This document shows positions 12,139-23,124 of a stretch of DNA of 64,000 bases, piece by piece. The DNA is taken from the NCBI RefSeq assembly GCF_020085105.1, contig NC_058052.1:22821733-22885732 (forward strand). Reading direction: 5' to 3'. Each line of letters opens with the position of its first letter. Position 1 is the stretch's first letter. The position numbers were made by a program, and so were the translations under genes. Below the pieces are notes generated by a model. It saw only the letters and a list, made by a program, of their open reading frames with translations, was not told where the DNA came from and did no database searches. The stretch comes from Siniperca chuatsi. Its lineage: Eukaryota > Chordata > Actinopteri > Centrarchiformes > Sinipercidae.

Positions 12139-14720
12139 ATGTTGTTTAATCTCAGACTATAATAGGATTTGACCATTGTTGTAGCTTCTGAATCGTTAAA
12201 ATGTAAGTGGATTAATGGAGCATGATATTAGTAGAGTTTTCAGACTTGCAAAATCACATGAAATGGGGCAACATTTTGATTAAAGAAAAGATGCTCCAGT
12301 CCGGCTTTTTAGGGCAGACACCAATCACCACTTTAATGTGATTTTCGTCGACCAACCAGGAGACGACATCGCATTTGTCATTTTCCCCCAAACCATCTGG
12401 TCTTGTGACAGAAATGCAGCCCCACACTGATTGCATCTTATTTTCCACCACGATTTGGTGTTTTTGGTAACACACCTGGATGAAAAGTTGTGCAGCAAGA
12501 AGCAGCCTCTCAAAATTAGAATCAGTCACAGCAGCTTCACACTGTGGACATATGAATAACCTAATAATAAAAATAACCTCTAACATTGCAAGCAGTACAA
12601 ACAGCACTTTCCTGCTGCTTGTATTATTAGATTTTGTTATATAAACAATCAATATTTCCCGAATGGCAGGTCTTTCTCATCCCTTTCTCAGAGTGTGTCT
12701 GGACATTGGAGAGCCTCACAATTTCACATGTCAAAATTCGACAATAGGTCTGGCACCGTTCCTCATTGAAATTAATGGGGAAAAACCAGTCTGTCCACGC
12801 ATTAATGCTGCATTCATGCCATGTTAGCAGAGTGGGGAGAACGTGAAAACCTCCCGTTATTCCAACTTGGATGTGTTCACGCGTTAGTCCAAGATGGTAA
12901 CACCCACTGGGAAATTAACTAATTAAATAAATTATTTTTATCATGGTATGTATACTGCATGTAGCAGTTCATTAACAAGTGAAACCACATGCAAAAAACT
13001 TTAATTAGCTGAATGAATTGTGTTGGTATTAATATTTGACTTTATTCAGATGTAACTCCCAGTGATGTTCTTTGCAGCCGTTTTGCCACAGGTTTGTTGA
13101 CACTTGTGTAGTTCTTTTGGCCAAGTGAGAGATGTCATAGCTGTCAGAAAAAAATCATTTACAATAAGGAGGCTGATATGAACATTTATTTCACTCAGCT
13201 GCATGTAATTATGGTCTGTATGACATGAACATATGCATGCATAAGGCTACATAAACATAATCTGGCCTAAACGCCTTTTCGTCACAGAGACAGTGTAAGT
13301 AGTGTTTCAGTAACATATACTTATTTGCCTCACTTTTTTCTAAAGATCATGATCCACACATTTTTTTATGAATATCAGATTTAATTTGATCAGTAACCCA
13401 TCAATCAGAGCCTATTTCACTTGGCCACGATACTTGAAATCTAGTTACCGGCCTACATTTGGACTGGTTTCTCCTGGCAGGTCTGACCGTGACTTTGTTC
13501 CTCTCTGTCTATTTTTCTCTCTTCGTCATATATTCATCAGATCACCCAGGAGATCTCTGACAGCACACGCATCTTCAGACTACTGGGATCAGACAGGTGA
13601 GAACACACACATACATACCAACACATACACACCTCCTCCTCACCTCACGTACACATTAAACACAAACACACTTGTTAACATCCTCTCTGATGTCTTATCA
13701 CTAAAGACGTGCCGACTGTAGAGATCCAGAGGCCAAGGATAGAGGCCTCACTCTGCCCAGGTACACTCACTGCTTGCTGGCCACTGCCAGCTGAAAACAC
13801 TACCTCTTTCTGTCGGGATCAGGAGCTTTAAGACTGTCTGAGAGGAAGAGAGAGTTTTGGGGAATTTTACCTGTTAAGTCATGACAGTATAGACACCAAA
13901 ATCCCCGTCTTTGTCCCGTCTGATGCTGCATGCTAACACTATTTTTAATTGATAGTAGGACATGAGCAATATCTCAAAATGATAAGTTGTAGCAGCTCTT
14001 AAGTCAAATGCAGTAAATTCTGTTGGTTTTGCGTCAGGGATTGGTAAAACCTGCACAAAATTGTTACCAAGAACTACTATTGTATGGACTGGGTCATTTT
14101 GGTGTCTATTGTCTCATTACTGGGCAGCTGAGTCCCTTTGAGTTATGATGTGTGAATGTGTGAGCCTTTGGGTCCCTGTTAAAACAGTATTAACAGCTTT
14201 CTCACAGTTTTCCTCAGGGTAAACAGAGTGTACTTTGTGAAGGACTTTGTGTCAGCAAAAGTCATCTCCATCTGCTGCCTTTTTCCAAATAACGGCTTTT
14301 AAAGGCTTAGACCATATCCTGTGTGGGTTGCTGACTGTCTGTACATATTGCTACAATAAATACTGGGTCTACTATGTCTTCACACATTATATTAATCAGT
14401 GTTGCATTTATTTGTGTCAGAAAAACTAATAACATGCTGAAGCAGGCTGGGCTGTTCTTTTGTCTGGGATTTAAAGGCAAAATAAAGACTGATTAATGTT
14501 TTGTTACCTTTTCTTGAAACTAAACTGGATGTTGTTTGTGTGTGTGTGTGTGTGTCTGTGTATGCGCGCTTGTGTTTTTGGTTGTGTGTGTGTGCTTGTG
14601 TTTCTGGTTGTGTGTGTGTGCTTGTCTTGCAGGGTGGTGGTGCTGGAGAGCAGGCCTACAGACAACCCTACAGCCCACAGCAACCTCTACATCCTGGCAG
14701 GCCATGAAAACAGCTACTGA
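531..14720 (+). CDS. map4k3: MAP4K3 (GLK), C-terminal 539 residues, partial at 5' end
   Basis: STE20/GCK-family Ser/Thr kinase. The family feeds into JNK and mTORC1/amino-acid signalling, and the C-terminal citron-homology (CNH) domain is regulatory. Exons: 531-583, 1052-1090, 2995-3069, 5748-5799, 5984-6179, 8131-8237, 8827-8868, 9185-9269, 9440-9519, 9806-9866, 10047-10164, 10412-10470, 10728-10831, 11210-11381, 11501-11569, 11727-11819, 12032-12102, 13541-13596, 14633-14720 (stop TGA). All phases agree and every intron is GT-AG. The 539 codons equal what human MAP4K3 (894 aa) has after about residue 355. The visible protein begins DLQLEYGH, then has [10 protein letters not shown], an acidic run, the proline motifs [10 protein letters not shown] and [12 protein letters not shown], six Gln, [12 protein letters not shown], and the CNH domain from [11 protein letters not shown] to the end AGHENSY. 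The N-terminal kinase domain is outside the window. Which teleost paralogue (a or b) this is cannot be told. Confidence 0.96.
1363..1393. repeat. (CGCA)n/(CA)n microsatellite
   Basis: GCAC units pass into a CA run inside a map4k3 intron. Confidence 0.9.
2747..2994 (+). repeat. Long polypyrimidine tract before a map4k3 exon
   Basis: About 250 bases are almost entirely C and T, with very few purines, and run directly into the acceptor CCCAG at 2990-2994. This is far longer than a usual polypyrimidine tract. It gives misleading Ser/Leu/Pro-rich open frames that are not genes. Confidence 0.85.
3687..3778. repeat. Compound (TG)n/(TGTC)n/(TGCG)n microsatellite
   Basis: About 90 bases of interrupted TG repeat inside a map4k3 intron. 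The Cys/Val-rich open frame across it is an artefact. Confidence 0.95.
6180..6385 (+). CDS. Possible alternative acidic C-terminal tail of MAP4K3 (read-through of exon 5984-6179)
   Basis: If the donor at 6180 is not used, the map4k3 frame stays open for 68 more codons to a TAG at 6383-6385. The tail contains [20 protein letters not shown] and ends HLIDW. It is GC-richer than the surrounding intron and has a charged, helix-like composition rather than random translation. An ATTAAA lies at 6591-6596. The result would be a MAP4K3 form lacking the CNH domain. An alternative donor inside this stretch (for example GGAGGTGAAA near 6315) is another option. The open frame is seen; isoform use is inference. 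Confidence 0.35.
6591..6596 (+). terminator. Candidate intronic poly(A) signal ATTAAA
   Basis: ATTAAA lies about 205 bases after the in-frame stop of the map4k3 read-through frame. It could end a short isoform. It is a weak signal taken alone. Confidence 0.2.
12103..12135. repeat. (GT)16 microsatellite forming the start of a map4k3 intron
   Basis: The repeat starts at the first base of the intron after exon 12032-12102, so the 5' splice site itself is the first GT of the run. Confidence 0.95.
14535..14620. repeat. Interrupted (TG)n tract before the last map4k3 exon
   Basis: Alternating TG repeat with GCTT and TCTGG interruptions just upstream of the acceptor at 14631-14632. It supplies much of the tract before the last coding exon. 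Confidence 0.9.
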
Positions 14721-16065
14721 GACACACACACACACACACACACACATACACACAAACAAACACACACGCACATAAATACACTCTCTAAACAGCCTACCAC
14801 TAATGCAAACAACGGCGTGAGCAACCGGGAGACACACTCAGCCCAAGCCTACCGTTAACTGGGAGATGAGCCGTTCGTGGGTGCAGATGTGTATTCCCAG
14901 TTGCAGACATTTAAAATGCACCGCAGTGTTACATGTGTATTAGCTAAGCGTGTTGTAGTAGGACCAGTTTCTGACAGGGCGAGGGTTAAAACTGCTGGTC
15001 TGAGGCCAGTTTGGGTTGAGATAGCCGGGGAATCTCTTCTCTGACTTCAACCCAGAATCCTTCCTGATACCATCCCACCTTCCTCTGCATACTGCACACT
15101 GGGAAAACCGCATCCAGCACAGAAGTCTGACTTCAACACTACTTCTACTACTAGTTCTACACATACTACTACTGCTACTGCTTTGCGCTTAAGCTTCACA
15201 GAAGAGCCATCTTGCACAGAAAACCTTTCTCTCCTTCATCGTCCTTTCCTCTGTCTCCCTCTTCCTCTTTCCTTTCCTCTCTTTGTTTTTTTAAACTACA
15301 CCTTTATTTATTGTGGCATGATGTAACTTTAACAACCAGAATGGCTTTCCTGTTTTATTAGGTTTTTTTTTAAAAAAAGGATTAAAAAAGAGAAAACAGA
15401 CAAAAAAGTTTTGCCACCTCTGCTAGCATCGAATTCCAATACCCGTCACCACACCACACAAGTGCTTAATTGACCTCTATTTAATTGTTGTAAATATAAA
15501 TGTAGTATTTTTTTGACAGAGACGAACACTAAAAAGACTGGTCATGTAGATAGGTGTGTGTATAGTTGCTCTGTACAAATGAGGAGACAAACAGAGAGAC
15601 AGACAGACAGACAGAGTGACAGGGGCAGTAAATTCACTTCCTAGTTCCCTGATCATGTGAGGAGGGTCAGGAAGCAAAGACCTCTTGTAGTCTCCTCAGG
15701 TGGACAGTTTTAGTAATCTGATATTACTCTAATAACAATCTGGAGCTCAGGATTGGACTGAGCAAACGCAGGAAGCAGCAGAGATTGGTCATCTTCATTT
15801 TGCATGCATCACCATCAACACTTCCTGCTCGTTTGCACCTTAGCAACAGTCGTCAGGGCAGCGGACGTTACAAGTTCTGTTCATTTAAGTTTGTTTCTCT
15901 TGTTTTGACTTCATCCTTTTCATTTTTTAATGCTGTTTTAATCAGAAAGTTTTGTTTTTTTTTCTTTGATGCCATTTTTTACTTTTATTTCACCACTGGT
16001 GTTAAAGATTTGCACAGAGAAAAGGTATTTGACAAACAAATGTGATGTCATTATAATATATGACC

Positions 16066-16066
<1 letters not shown>

Positions 16067-16117
<51 letters not shown>
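16067..16117. repeat. (TG)n microsatellite
   Basis: About 25 uninterrupted TG units in the probable map4k3 3'UTR. Confidence 0.95.
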
Positions 16118-16120
<3 letters not shown>

Positions 16121-16638
16121 TAGACATAGAATATACACATACAAGTGCATCATGTACAGATCTGGTCTTTAACAAGAGACAGTTGTGTTTCTGCCAGAGA
16201 GAAAAAAACAAGAAAAAAGCTGGATTTACACAGAAGGAAAAATCATTTATATTTATCCAGTAGACCTGGTATATATTAGCCATTAGCCATCATTTCTAGC
16301 ATTAAATTTAATTTCTGTGGAATTCCACATGGGTGGAGTATAACCCGTGGCAGAAAACCCCTCCCATATGGTATTCCAAAGAGGATTAAACAAACGCTAA
16401 GAATTGTTTTAAAATAGTGCTTGAAAAATATCTATCAAGCTAGGACAAGATCACATTCAGGCCAGATAAAACTTACTTACTGTACAGAGTAAAATGAGGA
16501 GCTAAAGGCCCAACTCCCATTTTTAGCTAGCTTCTGTTCTACTAGCCTCCAAAACAAAATAGATTTTCTCATAGAAGACAGCTAAAACCAGATTCTGGGT
16601 AAATAGGTGTGCACTACTATGCTGGACACACTGAATAC

Positions 16639-16679
16639 ATTGTCATTAAGAAACAAATGTTTTGTTTCTTAATGACAAT
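16639..16679. repeat. Perfect 19-bp inverted repeat with 3-nt loop
   Basis: Arms 16639-16657 and 16661-16679 are exact reverse complements around the loop TGT. The left arm begins ATTGTCATTAAG. It lies in the probable map4k3 3'UTR and may be the remnant of a MITE or a stable RNA hairpin. Confidence 0.9.
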
Positions 16680-18765
16680 TAAGAATTAAACAAGCATTAA
16701 ACATCTCTCGAGTCTTACACAGGAAAGCGCTGTCATAGTTGTTCAATGCTAACAAAATAATTAGTTTTTATCTTTGTTAAAAGGTGCTCAACTTTTGTTA
16801 TCTGAAATACTAGTAGATACCAATTTAGCTTTCATTATGGACAGAACACTTTATTATGTGTTTCACCTTTTCCAGAAAGAACTATTAATGAAACACACTG
16901 AGCAATGAATGCTACTAGAACAGAAGCTAGCCCAGAAGTGGGGCGGGAACTTAAATTTCTGTGTAAATCCAAATGTTTTATTCATTTTATCCATATTTGG
17001 AGAACTTCAGCCTACATTGCTGTGACTTCCGTATGAGGGATCACACTACATGCATGTAGATGTGCACTGTAGAGTCTACATGTGGCAGTACACTACCAGT
17101 CTTTACAAGCTGTGACACTAGAGGTTGCTTCAGAGGACATGAACACTAGTTTAGCTGAACTTAACTCAGACACCGTCGCTAAACCTCAAATCTTACAGAG
17201 CTGAAAAGTTTGGGTTCATTTTTCAAGTGTACCACTTTCCAGAAGCCAGTTTCTCATTCATTTCTTAATTTTCTCCTTAGAAAGACACGTATAAGCTTAT
17301 AACTGAACCAACCAGCTGCGAGACGGAAATTACCAAAATACAGTATATGTATACAAACAAAAACAACACACGTGCAAGATTGCTGAAATACTTTAAAAGT
17401 TAATGAACTGCTCTTCACATGCAGCATTGAGTGACTTAATCAGATCAGTAACTGAAACTAAATATCAATAATATATTGATTACTGTCCCACTACAGAAAC
17501 AGTAATATCTCTAAATTTAAAGGGAAATGTGGTGTTTTATAAGAATGTGGTAACGCAGCCTGATTTCTTATGCTGAAACAAAAATCCTCTTTCTGCTGTC
17601 ATCTGGTGGTTTATGTTCACCACGTGACACCAATCCCTAACCCAAAGTGACCCAACACGACTACAATGGAGTGTTTCAAAAACAGAAGATTTAATATATC
17701 ATCAGTCTGTAAAAACAAAGCTGAAATCCAATTGACACAATAGGAAAGGTAAGCTATGGAGTAAATGGAAAATGTATTAATGGATGACAACATTTCAGCT
17801 CTGTATAGACGTGTCACTGAGTGTTAGTAAGGTCGTTGTAAATGGGACATGTTGCCATGTTGGGGGACTGACAATTTAAGAAAAGAATCTAACAGCTTTC
17901 TGGTCCTCCTTGACCTCTTATTACCCCTTGGTACAGTGAAATTTGATTTCCTTCCACTGCTCAGAAAGTGGATACATCATAATCTAACCCTTTTTTCGTC
18001 ACTTTACCAACATGACAGTGTGTCCCTCCTCTTAACATTCAGTGACAGCAATCACACCAATGCCCCGACACACAATTTCACTATGTTTTCATGGGGTTTA
18101 TTTGTTAATAAACAGATCATCTCACTGGATTCCAGCTCCTAATGCTTTACTACACTGTCGTGGTGAAGTAGCTAAAACAGGCATAGTGTAGTTAAGTGTA
18201 GAGAGCTTGAATTGACTGTGAGGACATAAATTATTTATCGCCTGTGCACACTTTTCTTGTATAAAATGTATGTGTGTTGCTTTGCACCTGGAAAATGTCA
18301 GAAAAATTATTCATACAAGACATTAAGATCGCACACTTAATTGCCATGTAGTAAGTTTGGAGTGGAAAATGTATTCCCTAATATGGTGCCCTTCATAGGA
18401 CTCTGATGGCTGTAATTTCAACCACAAATTGGCCATAGAAGAGATAAATGTCAAATCAGTTAAACTCTACTGGCAACAACAGGCGTTGATCCACTTTCAG
18501 GGCAAGAAATTTGCTCAAACCAGGAAGGAAACTGTTTAAAACTGCAATTCAGACCATATTACAGTTTCACAATTTCTATATTTGAACCAACAACTTTTCT
18601 CTTTAAAAGCTTTTATAATCAAAAGCAAACATTAAAATGTGTTAGCATTGTTTTGAATTGCCTTGAAAGTGAATCAGTGCCCCAGATGAGCGATTTAGCA
18701 ACGATCATGCTAATACATGTGCCTCTAGCCAACACCCATTAATACAGAAGTGTCATAGTTTCAGG

Positions 18766-18984
18766 GCTGCAACAAAGTTTTATTCACAGGTTATTTTACA
18801 AAAATATTTTCTCGTCAGTTTAGTTAGATATTAGTTCTACGAAGTATACTAAATAGCATCATATCGACATCGTCAGCCATTAGGCCTAATTAAATACTTC
18901 TCATATTTAGGCTCAATTAACTTGATTTGATTGGTTCTTTGCGGCTGAATTGATTAAATTATCAGTGAATGTCCGCAGCCCTGC
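18766..18984. mobile_element. Possible decayed MITE with CAGGGCTGCAAC...GCAGCCCTG ends
   Basis: The left end CAGGGCTGC and right end GCAGCCCTG are inverted. Similar GCAGCCCTAG-ended sequence recurs in the slc17a5 intron at about 44560-44823. I could not find a matching target-site duplication, so the boundaries are tentative. Confidence 0.35.
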
Positions 18985-19905
18985 ATGACCAAACCTGTTA
19001 CCATCATATTTTTTTGGAAAAGAAATGTATCACATTCCTTTACATTAGGTCTCAGTTGATGTCAAAGAACATATATTTTACATTTTTAATGTAATGCCAA
19101 AATATGTTGGTGAAAATGTTTATGGCCGAATTTAGATAGTTTACCTCGTGGTATGTCCTAGATTAAAAAAAACAAGATGTCTGATTCAAAAGACAGCCAT
19201 CAGTGTATAAGGTTAGTGTTACATGTTCTCTGAGACTCGTTAAAATGTCTGTGTCCTCTCAGAAGTTGAGAAATCGATACAACTTACTAAATCACATGAA
19301 GATATGAAGTGAATGAGAGATTCCACTGAAAATGACTTTTAGGGTTTTCTTTGTTTCCTAAAATACCCAATTTCTTTAAACTTATTTTGAAAGAAAGAAC
19401 TCATCCTGTATCATAGCTGCACATCTAAAATTGTAGAAAGTATGTATTGATTTAGTAGAAACAGAATATACAAGCAGTCCTAAAATCTCTTGTCATTTTT
19501 ATTGTTGGGTTCATAACTTTTAATTTTGGGGAAACCCTTTTGCAGAATAATAAAGTAGACACACATTTAATCGATAATCCCCCCTAAAGCAGGTGCCAAC
19601 ATGGCCTTCTGATGTCAGTTTTGCTGAAATGTTAAAAAGTCTGTGTTTTATAACCTCAACTACTCCTGGGTCAAATCACGTGTAAAAATTATTCATAGGG
19701 ATTGTTTTAAGATGACGTGGGCACCAGATATGTGGATTTTCTGAATGAGACACAGATGAGTTACTTGCAAAAGCTGTTTGATCCTGGGTCTCCTCCCAAT
19801 ATAAAACAAAACACAATAAGTCTCCTCTGTTCTGTCGCTATTACATCACCTTTGTCTTTTGTTTTCATAATGCAATGCACACGTTATGAAATGTATATAG
19901 TGTAC

Positions 19906-19911
19906 AATAAA
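19906..19911 (+). terminator. Candidate distal poly(A) signal of map4k3
   Basis: AATAAA followed by T- and GT-rich sequence. It is the last good plus-strand signal before the convergent arhgef33 3' end. Confidence 0.5.
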
Positions 19912-20583
19912 AATGGGTTTGTTTTACATACTGTATAATTGCCTATATTTTGGTTCAGAAGTGTAACAGATTTATGAGATGACAGGTTAACACATTAAAA
20001 AGAAGGAACTGAACCATTTGGTCTTGTGGTGGTTATTTCTGATGGGCTGCAGAGTGGGTCTTTTTCTTGTTAGACATTTTGACATGTCAGAGTGTAAAAA
20101 CAAAACACAAGTGTAAATAGTAAAATTGATGATGGCTGAATTACGGTTAGCTGCTTTGGTTTCAGGGTCCTGCTGCTGTGCATGCTGGCTCACTGCTGGC
20201 ATTGTTAAAATTAGTAACACCTGTGCTTTTCCTACTATGAAAACTGTCTACCAAAACGGGTCAATTCCAGAGGACTGTATATTCATTTTGAACGAGGACA
20301 AGGACACAATATTATTGATGTCAACCTGAATCCAGGTCCAGTTAAGTTCATCCAGTTGCAGAGCTGCTTTTCCCGTCCAACCTGCACCATCTACAGGCAA
20401 GAAAAGCTTTTAATAACCACTTTTTGTGTAGTTGAGGCTTAATATTTTATTTTAAACCTGTTACAAGAATGATTTTTGTTAACACAAGCATATTTGAACT
20501 TTAACCTTTATTAGTTTGTAGTATAGTAGTGTACACACCAAAGTATTAGTTCATATATGTTGTGTAAATGGTTTGCCCTGGAC

Positions 20584-21044
20584 CAGTGGTTCCCAACCTT
20601 TTCAGCAGATGGCCCCTTGAAATTAAGCAATGTCCACTATGGCCTTATTTGTGAGCCGTTTAAATAGTTTTTTTTCAATCTGAAGATCGTTTAATTTGAG
20701 TGAGGAAGAGATGAAAGCATTCAGGATTTCACAAGAAAAAGGCAAAAATGTTGTTACAAAACTACAGGGTGACTCAGACTTAATCAACAACTATAGTGAG
20801 TGCTAAATTGCAAGTGTTAGCATGCTAACACGTAAAACTAAGATGGTGAACCATTATGCCTGCTTATTATCAGCAGGCTAGCATCGTAGCATTTAGCTCA
20901 CAGCAGTACTGTCCTGAAGTCACAGAGCTGCTAGCATGGCTGTAGACTCATAGTCTTGTTTTTCTTCTTTTTTTTTATCCCTTTTAATCATCTTGTGACC
21001 CCATCCTGTGAGATTTGTCCAGTTCCCCAGGTAGGGAACCACTG
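20584..21044. mobile_element. hAT-type MITE with 8-bp target-site duplication
   Basis: The left end CAGTGGTTCCCAACCTTTT and right end GTAGGGAACCACTG form terminal inverted repeats typical of hAT-family elements. The flanks CCCTGGAC (20576-20583) and CCCTGGAG (21045-21052) match at 7 of 8 positions, as expected for the 8-bp duplication hAT elements make. There is no coding capacity, so it is non-autonomous. It sits between the convergent map4k3 and arhgef33 3' ends. Confidence 0.85.
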
Positions 21045-21654
21045 CCCTGGAGAAGTGATACTACACTAACACTTCCTGTAAGCTCCCTTGTCTAATGGTC
21101 AATGAAAAAGCTTAATGTTGTAAGGTGTTAAGAAAGGAATTAATTCAAAAGCTGCTATCTGGATTGTATTACTGTCTAAGTATTTAATATCCACTGAAGG
21201 ATAGTGTGACACGATTATGTTCCATTTTATTTTATTTGAGCTAACAGGCTCTTGCCTGCAGGTGGCAGAAGTTGGCATTTCTAACTGATCAGCTCTTCCT
21301 AGTGACCTGCAGCCTGCTAAATGTGAGTGAATTACAGGCCAGTTCTATGAGTTGATACACATCTAAAAGATGTCTATGACGTAAATGTTTTGTAAGTGAT
21401 CAACAGAATCAAATGTAGTGTTATTGATGGAAGACTGGAACTTTGAAACGATTCATCTGCTGATGGCTTACGTGTCCTGCTACTTTGAGTAAGGAATGAT
21501 AATAATCTATTTATAACAACATGTATGTCATAATCAAGTCCATTTTAAGCATCAAACATATGAGTTATTTTTTTAATCTTGTCATATTTTAATAACCCCG
21601 TGATTCAAGGAAAAGGAACCAGCTGAGCAACATAATGGATTTTCAGTGTGAATC

Positions 21655-21660
21655 TTTATT
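21655..21660 (-). terminator. Poly(A) signal of arhgef33
   Basis: TTTATT on the plus strand is AATAAA on the minus strand, about 1.47 kb downstream of the arhgef33 stop codon. Confidence 0.55.
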
Positions 21661-23124
21661 GAACATTTTTAATTTCTCTTGATTGTCACATTCATCTCTA
21701 AACAAAACAATTCTATTCAAAGTATAGAGATAATTGTCACAAAGAAAAATATTTACTGTTTTACCGTTAAACTAAATGCTCAAACACAAATAAACATACA
21801 CAAATGAAAACAGTTTAATGTTTGTTCTCCTGAGTAAATGCACAATATAATTTCTGGTTGAGGCTTAAGACATTAAGCAGGCTGACAGAAAGTTGGACCA
21901 GAGTGAAACCCATAAAAACGAGTGTCAGAAACTGTTTGTGAAATAGTTCAATTTAGGACCTGTACTCCTGTTCAGAAAATTTGCTGTTTCCGATAATGGA
22001 AGACAAAGAGGGGACCATCTGTCAATATCGAACTTTAAACAATTAAAAAGAGGCTCTATATTAGGTTTGCACAGATTTGAAAGTTGGGGTGCAAACGAAA
22101 CACCTTGAGGAAAAAAAGAAAAGAAAGGAGTTGAAATATTTTTAGAAAGTGAAGTTAGAGCAGAGCTATTTACAGTATGGGGATAGATAGTGTCAAACTA
22201 TGCCCTCTAGTGGTCAAGTTTGTAACCCAACTTCATTGACAAAAAGTTTAATTTGGTCCTTAACTGCAGTCACATTTAATCGAAATTACAAATATAATCT
22301 AAGCCACATTGCTACCTTAACCTCCTGTGTTATTTTCGTGTGGGCAAGTGATACTGTACTCTTACTATTACAAAGATTGACAAAATAACAGAACATGAGC
22401 AAAAATTCATTTTTTAAATGGCGTCCACAGTACAGCCATGTCAAGTGCTTTCCCTCAGGAGGGCCAGGGGCAGGATTTCAAATGCAAATCACATTTACAC
22501 TTCGAAATGATCAGAGGACATGTTGCTTAGCTAAATGGTTTATACCTGTACAGCATTTATATAGCAGTTGTAAATATAAAAAAACTACCTCATGTTGCAC
22601 TTCTTCAGTTTGTATGTATGCTTAAACATGCATGTATTACACTTTATATTTGATCACTCTGTGAAAGTGTCTGTGTGTGTGATACAGTGGTGTTTATACA
22701 GCTGTGCCACGGTTTATCTCCAGATGTACCAGTTTGGGATTTTTCCCCGGTGTCTCATGTTCACCGTTGTTTGGGATTTCTGGTGCTTTCTCACCTCCCT
22801 TCTCTTTCTTCTCATCACCGCTCCTGTGAGAAAGAAAGAGCAGGGGTAAATTTGATTCTTCCATGTCAGAGTGGTAGTATTTTTAGTAGGTATTTCTAAA
22901 AAATGAGGCATTTACCATAAACTTTGATGCAAAAAGTTGCTGCTTTTGAAGGCAAAACTTTTCTTTGTGGCTTCACTGACATGTCAGTGGTGCTTTTCTT
23001 TCAATCCTTCCCTCTTTTCACCATCTCCCAGAAATTCTTGAGAGCATTCATTTTCTCTCTTTTAGTTAAAGCAGCTACAGTATCAATCCATTCATGTGCG
23101 TGCTTCCATGTTACATTATCATTC
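21661..23124 (-). other. Probable 3'UTR of arhgef33
   Basis: Sequence between the stop codon at 23125-23127 and the minus-strand AATAAA. No exon or other gene is seen. It contains a match to the CTCF-core pattern at 22201-22213. Confidence 0.5.

Larger units (their letters stand above)
14721..19930 (+). other. Probable long 3'UTR of map4k3
   Basis: No coding exon is seen here. The stretch begins with a (CA)n run (about 14722-14752) straight after the stop codon. It contains a second (TG)n tract (16067-16117), a perfect hairpin (16639-16679), and AATAAA signals at 18107-18112 and 19906-19911. The second AATAAA is followed by GT/T-rich sequence, as expected of a cleavage region. The exact 3' end is inferred. 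Confidence 0.5.
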
